Shown here piece after piece: positions 1 through 8,804 of a DNA stretch of 37,378 nt. The notes under the pieces were generated by a model, which saw only the letters and a list, made by a program, of their open reading frames with translations, was not told the origin of the DNA and searched no databases. Location of the stretch: the NCBI GenBank assembly GCA_026708585.1, contig JAPOUQ010000052.1, positions 1 to 37,378 of the forward strand. The letters are read 5' to 3'. Origin of the DNA: Gammaproteobacteria bacterium. Lineage in GTDB: Bacteria; Pseudomonadota; Gammaproteobacteria; Arenicellales; Poriferihabitantaceae. Both the position numbers and the translations under genes were made by a program. The stretch's first letter is position 1; the number at the start of each line of letters is the position of its first letter.

Positions 1-802
1 AGAGTTTCTCGGTACCGAGCCAGTGGTAGCCGTTATACCAGGTACGAATGTTGTCCCGGTCCAGTCCCTCCAGCTCCGGAGCAAATACCGTATCGAGATC
101 ATGATCGGTATATCCGCAAATCGATGCCAGGGGAGGATACAGGCTGATATCGTCGAGATTGTTGAGGCCGGAAGAAAAACTGGTTTTGGAAAACATTGTG
201 ATGCCGGTCACAAACACAAAACGGATGTGTTCTTCAGCATCCTTTAGAATGCTATATAGATTCCGGAGTTTATTCCGGTTTTCTCGGGCTTTCTCTCGGT
301 TCTCCAAGACATTCAGGACCGGACGGTCATATTCATCAACCAATACCACCACCCGTTGACCATACATTTGGTGCAGAAAATACAGGACATTTTCCAGTCG
401 ATCTGCAGCAGAATAGACCGAGGGAAAGGTTTTCAGATCATGTGCCTGCTCAATTTTGTACAACTGGTTGAGTACATGATTTTGAATTTCATCTGGCGTA
501 TCAATGTCTCCACCAAAACTGATACGGACCACCGGATACTTGACTGACCAGTTCCAGTGTGGGTGAATATCCAAACCTCGAAACAGGGGCTCGTTGCCCT
601 CAAATAGTTCTTTTAGTGTACTCACCAGAAGACTTTTACCAAAACGGCGGGGGCGAGAGAGAAAGTAATGTCTTCCAGTTCGTATGAGTTCTCGAATCAG
701 TGGGGTCTTGTCAACATAGTAGCAACCCTCTTCACGAAGGGTTGAAAATGTTTGAATGCCAATCGGGAGCGGACGGTGTTCTGGTTGATTTTCTGCATTC
801 AT
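1..802 (-). CDS. AAA-ATPase-like protein (PF09820-type), 5' part only
   Basis: The frame starts at an ATG at 802 and stays open to the window edge, so about 267 N-terminal residues are seen and the C-terminal part is missing. The start reads MNAENQPEHRPLPIG and is followed by the family hallmark YYVDKT. A Walker A-like loop (RPRRFGKSLL) and a Walker B-like strand (VVVLVDEYDRP) are present, as is the conserved WYNGYHW near the edge. Known members of this family (AAA-ATPase-like domain, usually followed by a PD-(D/E)XK nuclease-like domain) are often present in many copies in symbiont and Bacteroidetes genomes, and their role is not settled. The nuclease-like half would lie left of the window. 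No operon partner is visible. I am confident of the family and make no claim about function. Confidence 0.88.
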   Translation of the reverse strand, partial: MNAENQPEHRPLPIGIQTFSTLREEGCYYVDKTPLIRELIRTGRHYFLSRPRRFGKSLLVSTLKELFEGNEPLFRGLDIHPHWNWSVKYPVVRISFGGDIDTPDEIQNHVLNQLYKIEQAHDLKTFPSVYSAADRLENVLYFLHQMYGQRVVVLVDEYDRPVLNVLENREKARENRNKLRNLYSILKDAEEHIRFVFVTGITMFSKTSFSSGLNNLDDISLYPPLASICGYTDHDLDTVFAPELEGLDRDNIRTWYNGYHWLGTEKL

Positions 803-1219
803 AATGGGATTTATCTTAACATAAGCTAAGCCAACATTTGTCATGTTGCTATTGATAGTTATTTGCAAATAGGGCAAAAAATTACGTTTAAGATTTGATA
901 TCAAGGAAGTCCATACCATGATAACCGACCTGAAAAGTTGGCACTGAAAATTTCCTGATTAACCGAATGGTGCCATTTAGTTGATTACCGAACAGCGCAA
1001 TGATTCAAACTTTCGAAATACCACGTTCAAATCAAAGTATTTCAGAGTTCGCTCAGATGCGATAACGGTATTTTGTTTTCTTTCCAACTGATTTACATTT
1101 TCGAAGCATATGGAACGCAGTGAACGAAGTTCCTGATCAATACACTATCTTGTGGTAGTGTTCTAGTCTTCATGTTGGTATTGTATGAATCCGAGCCCGA
1201 ATCAAAAAACTTAAATGTG
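803..1219. other. Non-coding stretch between divergent genes
   Basis: The stretch lies between the start of the AAA-ATPase-like gene and the probable start of the gamma-glutamyltransferase gene, so it should hold both promoters. It is AT-rich. A short inverted repeat TGGCAC/GTGCCA (about 938-974) is visible but too short to interpret. I see no convincing ORF or RNA gene. Confidence 0.5.
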
Positions 1220-2818
1220 ATGAATAATTTGTCTTCAATTGAAAAACAGTTCCCATTCCCATCGAGACGAGCGTTGGTAATGGGCAGAAATATGGTAGCA
1301 ACATCTCAGCCTCTCGCTGTCCAAGCTGGAATCCGAGCACTACAAAGTGGCGGTAATGCGGTAGATGCAGCCCTTGCTACCGCAATCACATTGACGGTCG
1401 TTGAGCCAACCATGAATGGCATAGGCAGTGATGCATTTTGCTTACTCTGGGATGGTGAGTCATTGCACGGATTGAATGCTTCAGGTCGAAGTTTCAAAGC
1501 TATGAAGTTGCATGATTTCAAGGGGCAGTCCAGTATGCCTGAACGTGGATGGGATTCCGTTACTGTGCCGGGAGCCGTCAGTGCTTGGGTTGCTCTGTCC
1601 GATCGATTTGGAAAATTGCCCTTTGAACGATTGTTCGAAGATGCGATCCGATATGCAGATCAAGGATTTCAGGTGACTCCGTTTACGGCTAGTCTATGGG
1701 CAGAGGCAAAAACGGTTTTTCGTGGGTTTGAGGATTTTCTGGTGTTTTTACCGAATGGTTCGGCGCCGATTGCTGGAGAATTATTCCGTTTTCCCGATCA
1801 AGCCCAAACACTTGAGGAAATTGCGAACAGTCATGGCCAAAGTTTTTATCGAGGCGAGTTGGCTGAGCGTATGGTTTGTGCAAGTCAACGGGCTGGCGGC
1901 AAAATGGTAATGTCTGATCTTGAGGAGCATGAATGCGAGTGGATCGAACCGATCCATCTTGATTATCATGGATACACCCTGCATGAAATCCCGCCCAATG
2001 GACAAGGCCTCGGTGCGTTACTCATGCTCGGCATTTTGGAGCATTTGCGGATTGATCAGTATGAGCCAGATTCAGTTGATGCGTTGCATTGTCAGATTGA
2101 GTGCATGAAATTAGCTTTTGCGGATACATTTCGTTATGTTAGTGATCCCACTTCTTCTGATATGGATGCCTATCGTCTTCTGGATCGAGAGTATTTGGTA
2201 AATCGGGCAAAACTCGTTGATATGAATCTTTCGAAGAACCCGAATCCTGGTGTTCCACCTGGTAGTGGGACAGTTTATCTAACCTCAGCTGATGCGTCAG
2301 GTATGATGGTTTCCTATATTCAGAGTAACTATGCCGGCTTTGGGTCAGGCATTGTGATCCCGGGTACTGGTATCAGCCTTCAGAACCGTGGGGCTGGATT
2401 CAATTTGCAAGATGGGCATCCAAATTGTCTGGCTGGTGGCAAGCGTCCATTTCATACCATTATTCCTGCTTTTTTGTCTCGGGCCGGCAAACCTGTGATG
2501 AGTTTTGGTGTTATGGGTGCACATATGCAAGCTCAAGGTCATGCCCAAATGCTGATTCGGGTGCTTGATCAGGGTTTTAGCCCTCAAGCAGCTATTGATG
2601 CTCCGCGTTGGCAGGTCTGTAAGGATAACTCGGTTTTGCTGGAGTCAGGGTACAGTGATCAAGTCCGGGCTGGCTTGAGAGCCCGAGGTCACGTTGTTCA
2701 TGATTTTAATTTTAAGCAGATATTTGACATGGGTGGTGCACAGATGATCATGAAGACTGAGTCTGGATATGTTGGAGGTAGCGACCCCAGAAAGGATGGA
2801 ATGGTCAGTGCGTATTGA
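1220..2818 (+). CDS. Gamma-glutamyltransferase family protein (Ntn hydrolase)
   Basis: Gamma-glutamyltransferases cleave glutathione and related amides and are made as a proenzyme that cuts itself before a catalytic Thr. The N-terminal part shows PSRRALVMGRNMVATSQPLA and the conserved SGGNAVDAALAT and NGIGSDAF. The autoprocessing site is GSGTVYLTSAD, with the nucleophile predicted as Thr351 counted from the ATG at 1220. It is followed by YIQSNYAGFGSGIVIPGTG. About 532 residues is normal for the family. I chose 1220 because homology-like sequence (the PSRR stretch) begins soon after it; an upstream in-frame ATG at 1172 adds 16 residues with no family likeness. No export signal is obvious, and the sequence resembles cytoplasmic oxamate amidohydrolase or cephalosporin acylase-like members as much as true GGT, so the substrate is open. 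It stands alone, with no operon partner. Confidence 0.9.
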   Translation: MNNLSSIEKQFPFPSRRALVMGRNMVATSQPLAVQAGIRALQSGGNAVDAALATAITLTVVEPTMNGIGSDAFCLLWDGESLHGLNASGRSFKAMKLHDFKGQSSMPERGWDSVTVPGAVSAWVALSDRFGKLPFERLFEDAIRYADQGFQVTPFTASLWAEAKTVFRGFEDFLVFLPNGSAPIAGELFRFPDQAQTLEEIANSHGQSFYRGELAERMVCASQRAGGKMVMSDLEEHECEWIEPIHLDYHGYTLHEIPPNGQGLGALLMLGILEHLRIDQYEPDSVDALHCQIECMKLAFADTFRYVSDPTSSDMDAYRLLDREYLVNRAKLVDMNLSKNPNPGVPPGSGTVYLTSADASGMMVSYIQSNYAGFGSGIVIPGTGISLQNRGAGFNLQDGHPNCLAGGKRPFHTIIPAFLSRAGKPVMSFGVMGAHMQAQGHAQMLIRVLDQGFSPQAAIDAPRWQVCKDNSVLLESGYSDQVRAGLRARGHVVHDFNFKQIFDMGGAQMIMKTESGYVGGSDPRKDGMVSAY

Positions 2819-3375
2819 TCCTCGAAGCCATCTAACCGGAACTGCGTTCGAAATTACTTGAGGATTAAGCTGTAAGAGATAGTGTCAGAAGGCAAAGATT
2901 CCCCATGTCATGATGGACAATTTGACTTATGCAGAAAATGTGCGGCAATCGGTTGATTTTATTGGGCCCCACTGTCTGAATTGTCGGTATAAGATCGGTT
3001 GTTCTCAACGCCAGGGCGATAAGTTGTGGGTAAAACACCTCATTTTCTAGATGTTTTTGATTTCTATCCGGACTTTCACACTTATGGATAGACGATGCTA
3101 TAAAAAATTCGAAGATTCTGTCTAGTTGAGCAGACACATTCCGATAGTCAAACCACGGCAAGTTGCAAGTTCAAGGGTTATAAATGGGGTACAGTCGATC
3201 GCACTCCAATAAACTCCTTGCCCACTACCAATCATGCGAAATACTCATGGCCTGATTGTGAAGTTGGTGTTGTGCACACCTAGAGAAAGATCAATATTGC
3301 TGCTTCAATTCACTCATTGCTGAAATTTCACTTTAGGAATAAGATGCCTGACATAGAGCCACCTCACATGTCTTA
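2819..3375. other. Non-coding stretch, possible gene relics
   Basis: No gene of normal length is visible. One plus-strand frame (about 3023-3283) reads as two protein-like patches separated by stops, the last ending EVGVVHT at a stop. This could be chance or a decayed gene I cannot identify. The right part should contain the decayed end of the neighbouring tnpB relic. Confidence 0.4.
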
Positions 3376-3690
3376 TCACGGTTCATTGGGTATCTAACGA
3401 TAACCCTCTTCCACGTGCAGAGTCCTTAAGCCAAGAGGCCAATATATTGCAAGCTGCATCGAAGTCCGCAGGTTCGGCATGGCCATAGGCTACACACTCG
3501 AAAACCGTTTGCGGTTTCCGTTTTTCTTTGCTGATTCGACCAAAAGCACTGCAAGCCTACGAAGTATAGGCAGGATGTATCTTGATGATCTCTGCCTTGC
3601 ATGCCAGTTTCTGCTCTAGCCCATGCCAATTCGTTTCCAATCCGGGAATGCGATTGGATCTAGGAAAATAAGTCCAGCCTTTTCTAGAAT
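3376..3690 (-). pseudogene. tnpB: Relic of IS200/IS605-type TnpB (C-terminal part)
   Basis: Read on the minus strand, 3383-3650 gives a recognisable TnpB C-terminal third: NWHGLEQKLACKAE, then KIHPAYTS, a stop codon where family members carry Gln, then ACSAFG, KRKPQTVFECVAYGHA, ADFDAACNIL, ending in ARGRGLSLDTQ. In intact TnpB the zinc ribbon reads CSxCG...FxCxxCG. Here the second Cys of the first pair has become Phe and one Cys of the second pair has become Tyr. The ADxNAAxNIL block that carries the last RuvC Asp is recognisable. There is an early stop, and the end is frameshifted relative to the related copy at the right window edge. Nothing convincing remains of the N-terminal two thirds. 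The gene is dead. Confidence 0.85.
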
Positions 3691-3996
3691 CTTCATCGAT
3701 GCTTGATCAATCTTTTGGGAATTATATACAGCGTTAGCCGTATATCTTTTAACGGTTACGGAGTCTCTAATGAGAATCCTCCTAATCGCCCAGTTGCACC
3801 AATCCCAAAGGCCGACACGTTAGGTGTGTTGCGTGTATGAGAATTATAAGGGATACCAATTAGAGTGTATCAGTCTAACCTCCCGATCAGTTCGAATCGG
3901 ATATTTATTGGAATCTTCAAGAATGCTCTTGAATCCACAAAAAAAAGCCGCATTTGTGAACCTGAACTTCCATTAACTGCCCATAGAGTGATAGCC
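3691..3996. other. Leader region of bfr
   Basis: About 300 bp upstream of the bacterioferritin start. The frame of bfr stays open upstream to 3865, but those 44 codons have no likeness to any ferritin and lie before the canonical MKGD start. No clear Fur-box-like or OxyR-like site was found by eye. Confidence 0.45.
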
Positions 3997-4479
3997 ATGA
4001 AAGGAGATGCAACAGTAATTAAGCACTTGAATAAGATTCTGAAGAATGAATTGACCGCTATTAATCAATATTTTCTGCATGCCAGAATGCTTAAAGATTG
4101 GGGTCTGGTTGTATTGGGTGAGCATGAATATCATGAATCCATCGATGAGATGAAGCATGCGGATCAACTGATTGAGCGAATATTGTTTCTTGAAGGGTTG
4201 CCCAATTTACAGGATTTGGGTAAGTTGATGATTGGGCAAAACACCAAAGAAATACTAGAATGTGATCTCAAAATGGAAATGAAAGCTCATCCGGATCTTC
4301 AGGTTGCGATTCAGGATTCAGAAAGTGTGGGAGATTATGTCTCCCGAGAATTATTCGAGTCGATTCTGGAAGCAGAAGAAGAGCATATTGACTGGCTCGA
4401 AACTCAATTGGATCTAATTGATCGGATCGGCCTTGCAAACTACGAGCAGTCACAAATGTCGGCGACTCAAGAAAACTAA
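3997..4479 (+). CDS. bfr: Bacterioferritin
   Basis: Bacterioferritin is the 24-subunit cytoplasmic iron store with a dinuclear ferroxidase centre in each subunit and a haem at each two-fold interface. The start MKGDATVI at 3997 matches the canonical N-terminus and fixes the start inside a longer open frame. The ferroxidase ligands are all present: Glu18, Glu51, His54, Glu94, Glu127 and His130. The haem-ligand Met52 lies in [11 protein letters not shown]. At 160 residues the length is typical. Its functional partner bfd and the regulator fur lie about 700 bp downstream on the same strand, making a small iron-storage block. No strong Shine-Dalgarno is seen. Confidence 0.97.
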   Translation: MKGDATVIKHLNKILKNELTAINQYFLHARMLKDWGLVVLGEHEYHESIDEMKHADQLIERILFLEGLPNLQDLGKLMIGQNTKEILECDLKMEMKAHPDLQVAIQDSESVGDYVSRELFESILEAEEEHIDWLETQLDLIDRIGLANYEQSQMSATQEN

Positions 4480-5169
4480 GTTTTTAACTGGACATCTGAC
4501 CGAAGCTAAACTACCCTGGATTTCAGGAGAGCATACTTTTGTTTTCGGCGATATGATTTATACCTCATGCCTTGGCGTTTCATCTGTCCAAGTCCAACCC
4601 TGAAATTCCACCGATAAATGCATTAGTATGCTGGGGTCCTTCAGTCGACCTTTGGATCAAAATGCTGGAAGATGTGTTGGAATTTGACAGCTTATGACTG
4701 AGAATTCGCTATTTTGAGAATGCCTTGTTTGGCAATCTTTGGACTGTCGTGTTCGGTAAACCAAAGTTCATAAACTTCTAGTCGGTTCACCAGAACTCAC
4801 CTTCAGTGTCCGAGAAGTAACCGAGTTAGCCCTTCAGATTGAGCAATTGTCATTGAATATCTGGATAATGCAGTTGACCGTATTTTAATTGATCTGACGA
4901 GTTGTTAGCCGCTCATTCCAAGTGAGTGAATATCACTGTGCAAGGTTTTTTCCGAGATATGGGGTTTATGGATAATTTCCTCTAATTATATGGTGGTTGA
5001 TTCTCGCAACGTCAGTTGATCTTATCCTACTTGAAACCGATTCGCCATTGGTTGTTGATACAAAGATTGTCAACTAGCTGTTCATTTATTCACAATGGAC
5101 AACACTAGCGCTTTACATGTAGAATAATTCTCATTATACTTTTCTCATGTTTTTATCGTAATCTCGAAA
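4480..5169. other. Non-coding stretch between bfr and bfd
   Basis: About 690 bp without a convincing gene. The right end carries the Fur-box-like site upstream of bfd. Short open frames in the middle do not resemble known proteins. This is an unusually long gap between two functionally paired genes and may contain eroded sequence. Confidence 0.5.
5120..5138 (+). promoter_or_regulatory. Fur-box-like site upstream of bfd-fur
   Basis: The site TAGAATAATTCTCATTATA agrees with the 19-bp Fur consensus at about 13 positions, including the run TCATTAT. It lies about 32 bp before the bfd ATG, where an operator would be expected. Bfd is a known Fur target in other Gammaproteobacteria, and a site here would also autoregulate the overlapping fur gene. 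Confidence 0.6.
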
Positions 5170-5424
5170 ATGTACATCTGCATTTGTAATTCTGTTAGTC
5201 ATCATGAAATAGAGGAGGCTGTTGAGCAAGGTAATGTTTCATCCCTATCCTGTTTGCGCAGAAGTCTTGGAGTAGGTACAGGCTGCGGAATATGCCTTGG
5301 TGATGCCAAACAATGCCTATTTGATGCGATGGCACGTACTCCTTTGAAAAATTCATCCCAAAAATGTGAAAGCCCTGTTCATATCTGTACCGACAATTTT
5401 TCACATTCAGACAATCCTACTTGA
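5170..5424 (+). CDS. bfd: Bacterioferritin-associated ferredoxin
   Basis: Bfd is a small [2Fe-2S] protein that docks on bacterioferritin and passes electrons through its haem to release stored iron. The ligands Cys4 and Cys6 (MYICICNSV) and Cys39 and Cys42 (GTGCGICLGDAK) form the BFD-type fer2 motif. The first 60 residues are the canonical domain. The last 25 or so residues form a variable Cys-containing tail (KCESPVHICTDN) that is longer than in E. coli Bfd. The stop TGA at 5422-5424 overlaps the fur start codon by one base, so the two genes are co-transcribed and probably translationally coupled. A Fur-box-like site lies just upstream, consistent with induction when iron is short. Confidence 0.95.
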   Translation: MYICICNSVSHHEIEEAVEQGNVSSLSCLRRSLGVGTGCGICLGDAKQCLFDAMARTPLKNSSQKCESPVHICTDNFSHSDNPT

Positions 5425-5882
5425 TGTCACAAGATACTGCCATAGAAATGGATAAGCTCGGCGAAGATCTCAGCAATGCTGGGCTCAAATCGACACTTCC
5501 ACGCTTGAGGATATTAAAAATTCTTGAAGAAAGTAGTACTCGCCATATGTCAGCGGAAGATGTGTACGACGAACTAAGAAAGGACAATCAGACCGTCAGT
5601 CTCGCGACCATTTATCGGGTTTTATCGCAATTTGTTGATGCTGGTCTTGCGGTTCGCCACCAGTTTGAAGGAAACAAGGCAATCTATGAACTAAACGATG
5701 ATGAACATCATGATCATATGGTGTGTCTAAAGTGTGGAAAGATTATCGAATTCATGGACGAGAAAATCGAATTATTACAAAAACAGATTGCAGAAGAGCA
5801 TGAATTCGAAATGCAGGATCATTCCCTGACCCTGTTTGGTATCTGCAAGTATCCCGATCGATGTAAACAACAAACGAGATAG
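5424..5882 (+). CDS. fur: Ferric uptake regulator Fur
   Basis: Fur is the Fe2+-dependent dimeric repressor of iron uptake genes. The winged-helix part contains AGLKSTLPRLRILKIL and the recognition-helix region TVSLATIYRVLSQF. The metal sites are in HHDHMVCLKCGKIIEF and the C-terminal GICKYPDRC. At 152 residues the length is typical. The ATG at 5424 begins on the last base of the bfd stop (TGATG). A TTG codon immediately before it (5421) keeps the same frame but is less likely to be the start. Co-transcription with bfd behind a Fur-box-like site implies autoregulation. The nearby iron genes are its likely targets. Confidence 0.97.
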   Translation: MSQDTAIEMDKLGEDLSNAGLKSTLPRLRILKILEESSTRHMSAEDVYDELRKDNQTVSLATIYRVLSQFVDAGLAVRHQFEGNKAIYELNDDEHHDHMVCLKCGKIIEFMDEKIELLQKQIAEEHEFEMQDHSLTLFGICKYPDRCKQQTR

Positions 5883-5991
5883 AATTCCTTCCCTGGAACT
5901 TTCGGTATTTTTCGTTTCTTTATTGCGTCAGAATCTCCAAATCAGCTGAGCAACCAGAAATGTCCAACATCCAAACTGCATTGAATTTCAA

Positions 5992-7236
5992 TTACGATCC
6001 CGTTTGCAATCGAAATTGACAACTTTGCTTGAGACCGCTGATTAGAGAGGAGATTCCGGTGCTTCGAAGTGGTACAAATGGTTTTGCTGTTCGTTTGCAA
6101 TACGATTTCGCTTTGTTGCATGCTCCATGGCTGACGCACTCAATCGGGCAGAGTACGATATCCGCGCGATTAAGAACACCGGTCAAGGATTTCATATTGT
6201 CGTGAATTCCACCATCGTGATGAATTAGGGTGCCATTGAGGTTTTCAACAAGATCTCGAAAATTCCTGATCGTTGTGGGCCGTCCTCCAACATAGGCAAT
6301 ATTTTTCCCCGTCAGGTCTAGAGAATCATACTCCGAAAGAATCGAAACCTCGAGATTATCCCTTGATTGGATTTCACTTCTTTGTTCGAGAGTAGACTCT
6401 AGTTCCAGATGTTTGACTTTTTTGACGACAGTCGCAAAATCTTTTTTTAGTGCTGACAGTTCTTGATTCATAAGATCAAGACGATTTGCATAATCGTCCC
6501 TAGCTCGCACTGCTCGGTCCAATTCGATTGTCAGTTGTTCAGCGTCGTGTTTCAGGGTTTGATATTGATCGCCACTCTCAAATTGACGTAATCGTTCGCT
6601 TAACTCCTCATTGGAAAGGCTGTTCTGTTCTGCGACCATGAGTTTCTGTTTGAGTTCCTTGATCTGTTTTGCATGCTGATTAATGGTTGACTGGCGTTTT
6701 TCTGACTGGAGGATTAATTGTCTTTTCGTCTTGGCTAGTGCTTTTTTTACAGTTTTCAGGCTTTTTGCTTTCGCGTGATTATTGGCACCGTTCAAATGCG
6801 ACAACATGTGTACTTCACCGAAGGCTTGAATCAGTAACGAATGGGTTAGACAAGGATGACTCATCAGCGCCCAGTACGGACCAGGGACATCTCCCTTTTC
6901 CAGAGACTCGAACCAGAGCTTCTTGAGCTCCGATTCAGTCCGGGCAGAAGCGAAAGTGCGAATCGCGGTATGGTACTTTTGGTCAAGTTTCTTGTGCATT
7001 AATCGAGCAGGACGGTTCGGTTCTTCGGCTAGGTGTACAAAATGACTGTGCACCTGATATTCCGTGACATTCGGATCCGATATTTGTCCAGACTGATGGG
7101 CGATCTTCATGAGCTCTGCATGTTCAAGACAAGTACCCAGAATGCTGCAATGCATATCCGAACGGATTTCCCATAATTTTTTTCGCCGCCCATGCTGGAT
7201 ATGCGGCATCTCACAATGTTTACAGTTATCACACAT
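5992..7236 (-). CDS. DUF2325 protein with Cys-rich head and coiled coil
   Basis: The gene encodes 414 residues. The N-terminal head is Cys/His-rich (MCDNCKHCEMPH, with Cys2, 5, 8, 30 and 36) and could bind a metal. A long coiled coil follows at about 155-290, rich in K/E/L heptads. The C-terminal DUF2325 domain (about 311-403) starts with GKNIAYVGGRPTTIRNFR and includes HHDGG and CPIECVSHGACN. The molecular role of DUF2325 is not known to me. The gene is divergent from the DUF4856 gene across 142 bp holding two Fur-box-like sites, and fur lies just downstream, so iron-linked expression is likely. I chose the ATG at 7236; a TTG two codons upstream is possible. Confidence 0.85.
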   Translation of the reverse strand: MCDNCKHCEMPHIQHGRRKKLWEIRSDMHCSILGTCLEHAELMKIAHQSGQISDPNVTEYQVHSHFVHLAEEPNRPARLMHKKLDQKYHTAIRTFASARTESELKKLWFESLEKGDVPGPYWALMSHPCLTHSLLIQAFGEVHMLSHLNGANNHAKAKSLKTVKKALAKTKRQLILQSEKRQSTINQHAKQIKELKQKLMVAEQNSLSNEELSERLRQFESGDQYQTLKHDAEQLTIELDRAVRARDDYANRLDLMNQELSALKKDFATVVKKVKHLELESTLEQRSEIQSRDNLEVSILSEYDSLDLTGKNIAYVGGRPTTIRNFRDLVENLNGTLIHHDGGIHDNMKSLTGVLNRADIVLCPIECVSHGACNKAKSYCKRTAKPFVPLRSTGISSLISGLKQSCQFRLQTGS

Positions 7237-7378
7237 GATCAATGATTCGGTTTGCTCGAAATTTGGATATTATTTAGTAAATAAGTATTATAATAATTCT
7301 CATTCGCATATTGTAATAATAATAATTATCATTTATATTTGCAACAACATTCGAAATTATTCATTTTTGGAGCAATCA
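7237..7378. promoter_or_regulatory. Divergent promoter region with two Fur-box-like sites
   Basis: Very AT-rich region between two divergent starts. Site one is at 7289-7307 (TATAATAATTCTCATTCG) and site two at 7318-7336 (AATAATAATTATCATTTA). They match the 19-bp Fur consensus at about 12 and 13 positions and share TAAT and TCATT elements with the site in front of bfd. A good Shine-Dalgarno (TGGAG, 7368-7372) precedes the DUF4856 start. The arrangement would let Fur control both genes. Confidence 0.6.
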
Positions 7379-8788
7379 ATGAAAGCAAACTGTATTCAAA
7401 CAAATCACTGTTTTGTCTTGGCTGTTGTACTGTCATTCGGTATTAGCAGTCTGGCATCTGCCCAAACATATGGGCCAAATCCAATTACTCTAAAAGGGTA
7501 TTCAGGTGGTAAAACCGACTCGACGGCCTACACAGGTCAGGCAGCAAGGCAGGTCTTGCATACTTCTCTTAAGAAACTTGCTAGCCAAGGGAATGGTTCA
7601 AATGCAAAAGAACTGAAAGAGTTGATGATGCAATATTTTTCTGGAAAGGAAGAGGGGCGAACAATTATTGCTCCAGGGTCACGAGATGGATTCACGATCG
7701 CCCAGAGTACGATTGATCAGATTTCAAAAGGCGTAAATCTAAAGGGCAAGACCTATAAAGGTGTGGTGAATGGATGGCCCGGTAAAATGACCGGATCAGA
7801 GGTGATCGAATTCATGATTAACAAGGCTGCCAATACCAAGGGCGGGTTTGATCCGGTGACTGGTTTCGATTATCCGCAACTCATTTCCAAGTTTGCGATG
7901 GGTGCTGTCTTTTACCATCAGGCTGTAGATAACTATCTGGATGAAAAACTCGAAGCAGACAACAAGCCCAACGACAGGCCTTATGGTGAAGGTAAGCATT
8001 ACACAGGCAAAGAACATTCTTGGGATGAAGGATTCGGATATTTCGGTGCTCCGGTCCATACCCTAAATTTGGATGCAAATCAGGCTTATGGAATCGCGAA
8101 AATGAAGGATCAGGCGGTTGCGGATTACAATAAAGACGGTAAAGTCGACCTTTATCGCGAAATGACCTATGCTCATGCTTACTATGCTGCAGACTCGGAT
8201 AAAGCGGGTACTGACTATCTCCATTCTATCTTCAAGGCGTTTCTGGATGGACGTAAACTGATTGCTGGTGCCAATGGAGAAGCCTTGAACCCGGATCAGC
8301 GTGCCCAACTGAAAGCCTATGCTGAGACCATCAAGACCCTTTGGGAAAAAGTAATTGCCGAGGCTGTATTTAAGTATGCCGGTTCGGTTTACAAGGATCT
8401 GGAAAAATTGCAGACTATTGTTGAAACCGGTGGTAATGCTGGTGATACCTTCAGAGCATATGCTAAACATTGGGGAGAGTTAAAAGGATTTGCAATGGCA
8501 CTCGAAACCGGTGGCAAGGACCTTGGTGAAGTCGGTACCCGTATAAACCGTTTGATAGGCTATGGACCCGTCCTGCTCGGCGGAGGACAGGTGACCGGTA
8601 TCGATGCCGATGGAAACTACCAGATCGGTGGCACTCGGGATATCGGCGGTTATATGGTGCATATGCTCAAATTGCAAAAACTGATGGATGATACCTATAA
8701 TCTTGAAGCCAAAAAGAATGATGCGACCGGGGATCTTGAAGGATTGGTGAACGCACTATCCGAAGGTTCCTATTCCGAAAACGATTGA
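7379..8788 (+). CDS. Exported DUF4856/imelysin-like protein
   Basis: The gene encodes 469 residues. An N-terminal signal peptide (hydrophobic core about residues 11-25, cut after ASA) predicts export to the periplasm. The conserved parts are GAVFYHQAVDNYLDEKL, the HSWDEGFGYFGAP motif around 213-225, and the DYNKDGKVDLYREM loop at 249-262. These fit DUF4856, a family placed near imelysin peptidase-like iron-regulated proteins. The loop has the DxNxDGxxD spacing of a calcium site, although position 12 is Arg with Glu next to it. The start at 7379 has a clear Shine-Dalgarno and gives the signal peptide; the open frame upstream runs against the divergent gene. It is followed after 16 bp by the hydroxylase-FbpA frame, and two Fur-box-like sites precede it. 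Function is probably iron-related but unproven. Confidence 0.82.
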   Translation: MKANCIQTNHCFVLAVVLSFGISSLASAQTYGPNPITLKGYSGGKTDSTAYTGQAARQVLHTSLKKLASQGNGSNAKELKELMMQYFSGKEEGRTIIAPGSRDGFTIAQSTIDQISKGVNLKGKTYKGVVNGWPGKMTGSEVIEFMINKAANTKGGFDPVTGFDYPQLISKFAMGAVFYHQAVDNYLDEKLEADNKPNDRPYGEGKHYTGKEHSWDEGFGYFGAPVHTLNLDANQAYGIAKMKDQAVADYNKDGKVDLYREMTYAHAYYAADSDKAGTDYLHSIFKAFLDGRKLIAGANGEALNPDQRAQLKAYAETIKTLWEKVIAEAVFKYAGSVYKDLEKLQTIVETGGNAGDTFRAYAKHWGELKGFAMALETGGKDLGEVGTRINRLIGYGPVLLGGGQVTGIDADGNYQIGGTRDIGGYMVHMLKLQKLMDDTYNLEAKKNDATGDLEGLVNALSEGSYSEND

Positions 8789-8804
8789 ATTATTTCATTA
8801 CGGA

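Noticed and set aside
938-974. TGGCAC/GTGCCA inverted repeat, possible insertion-sequence end
   Set aside because: Six-base arms are too short to separate from chance and no transposase is nearby.
3023-3283. Protein-like patches in one plus-strand frame
   Set aside because: The frame is broken by stops and I recognise no family; it may be chance or an old relic.
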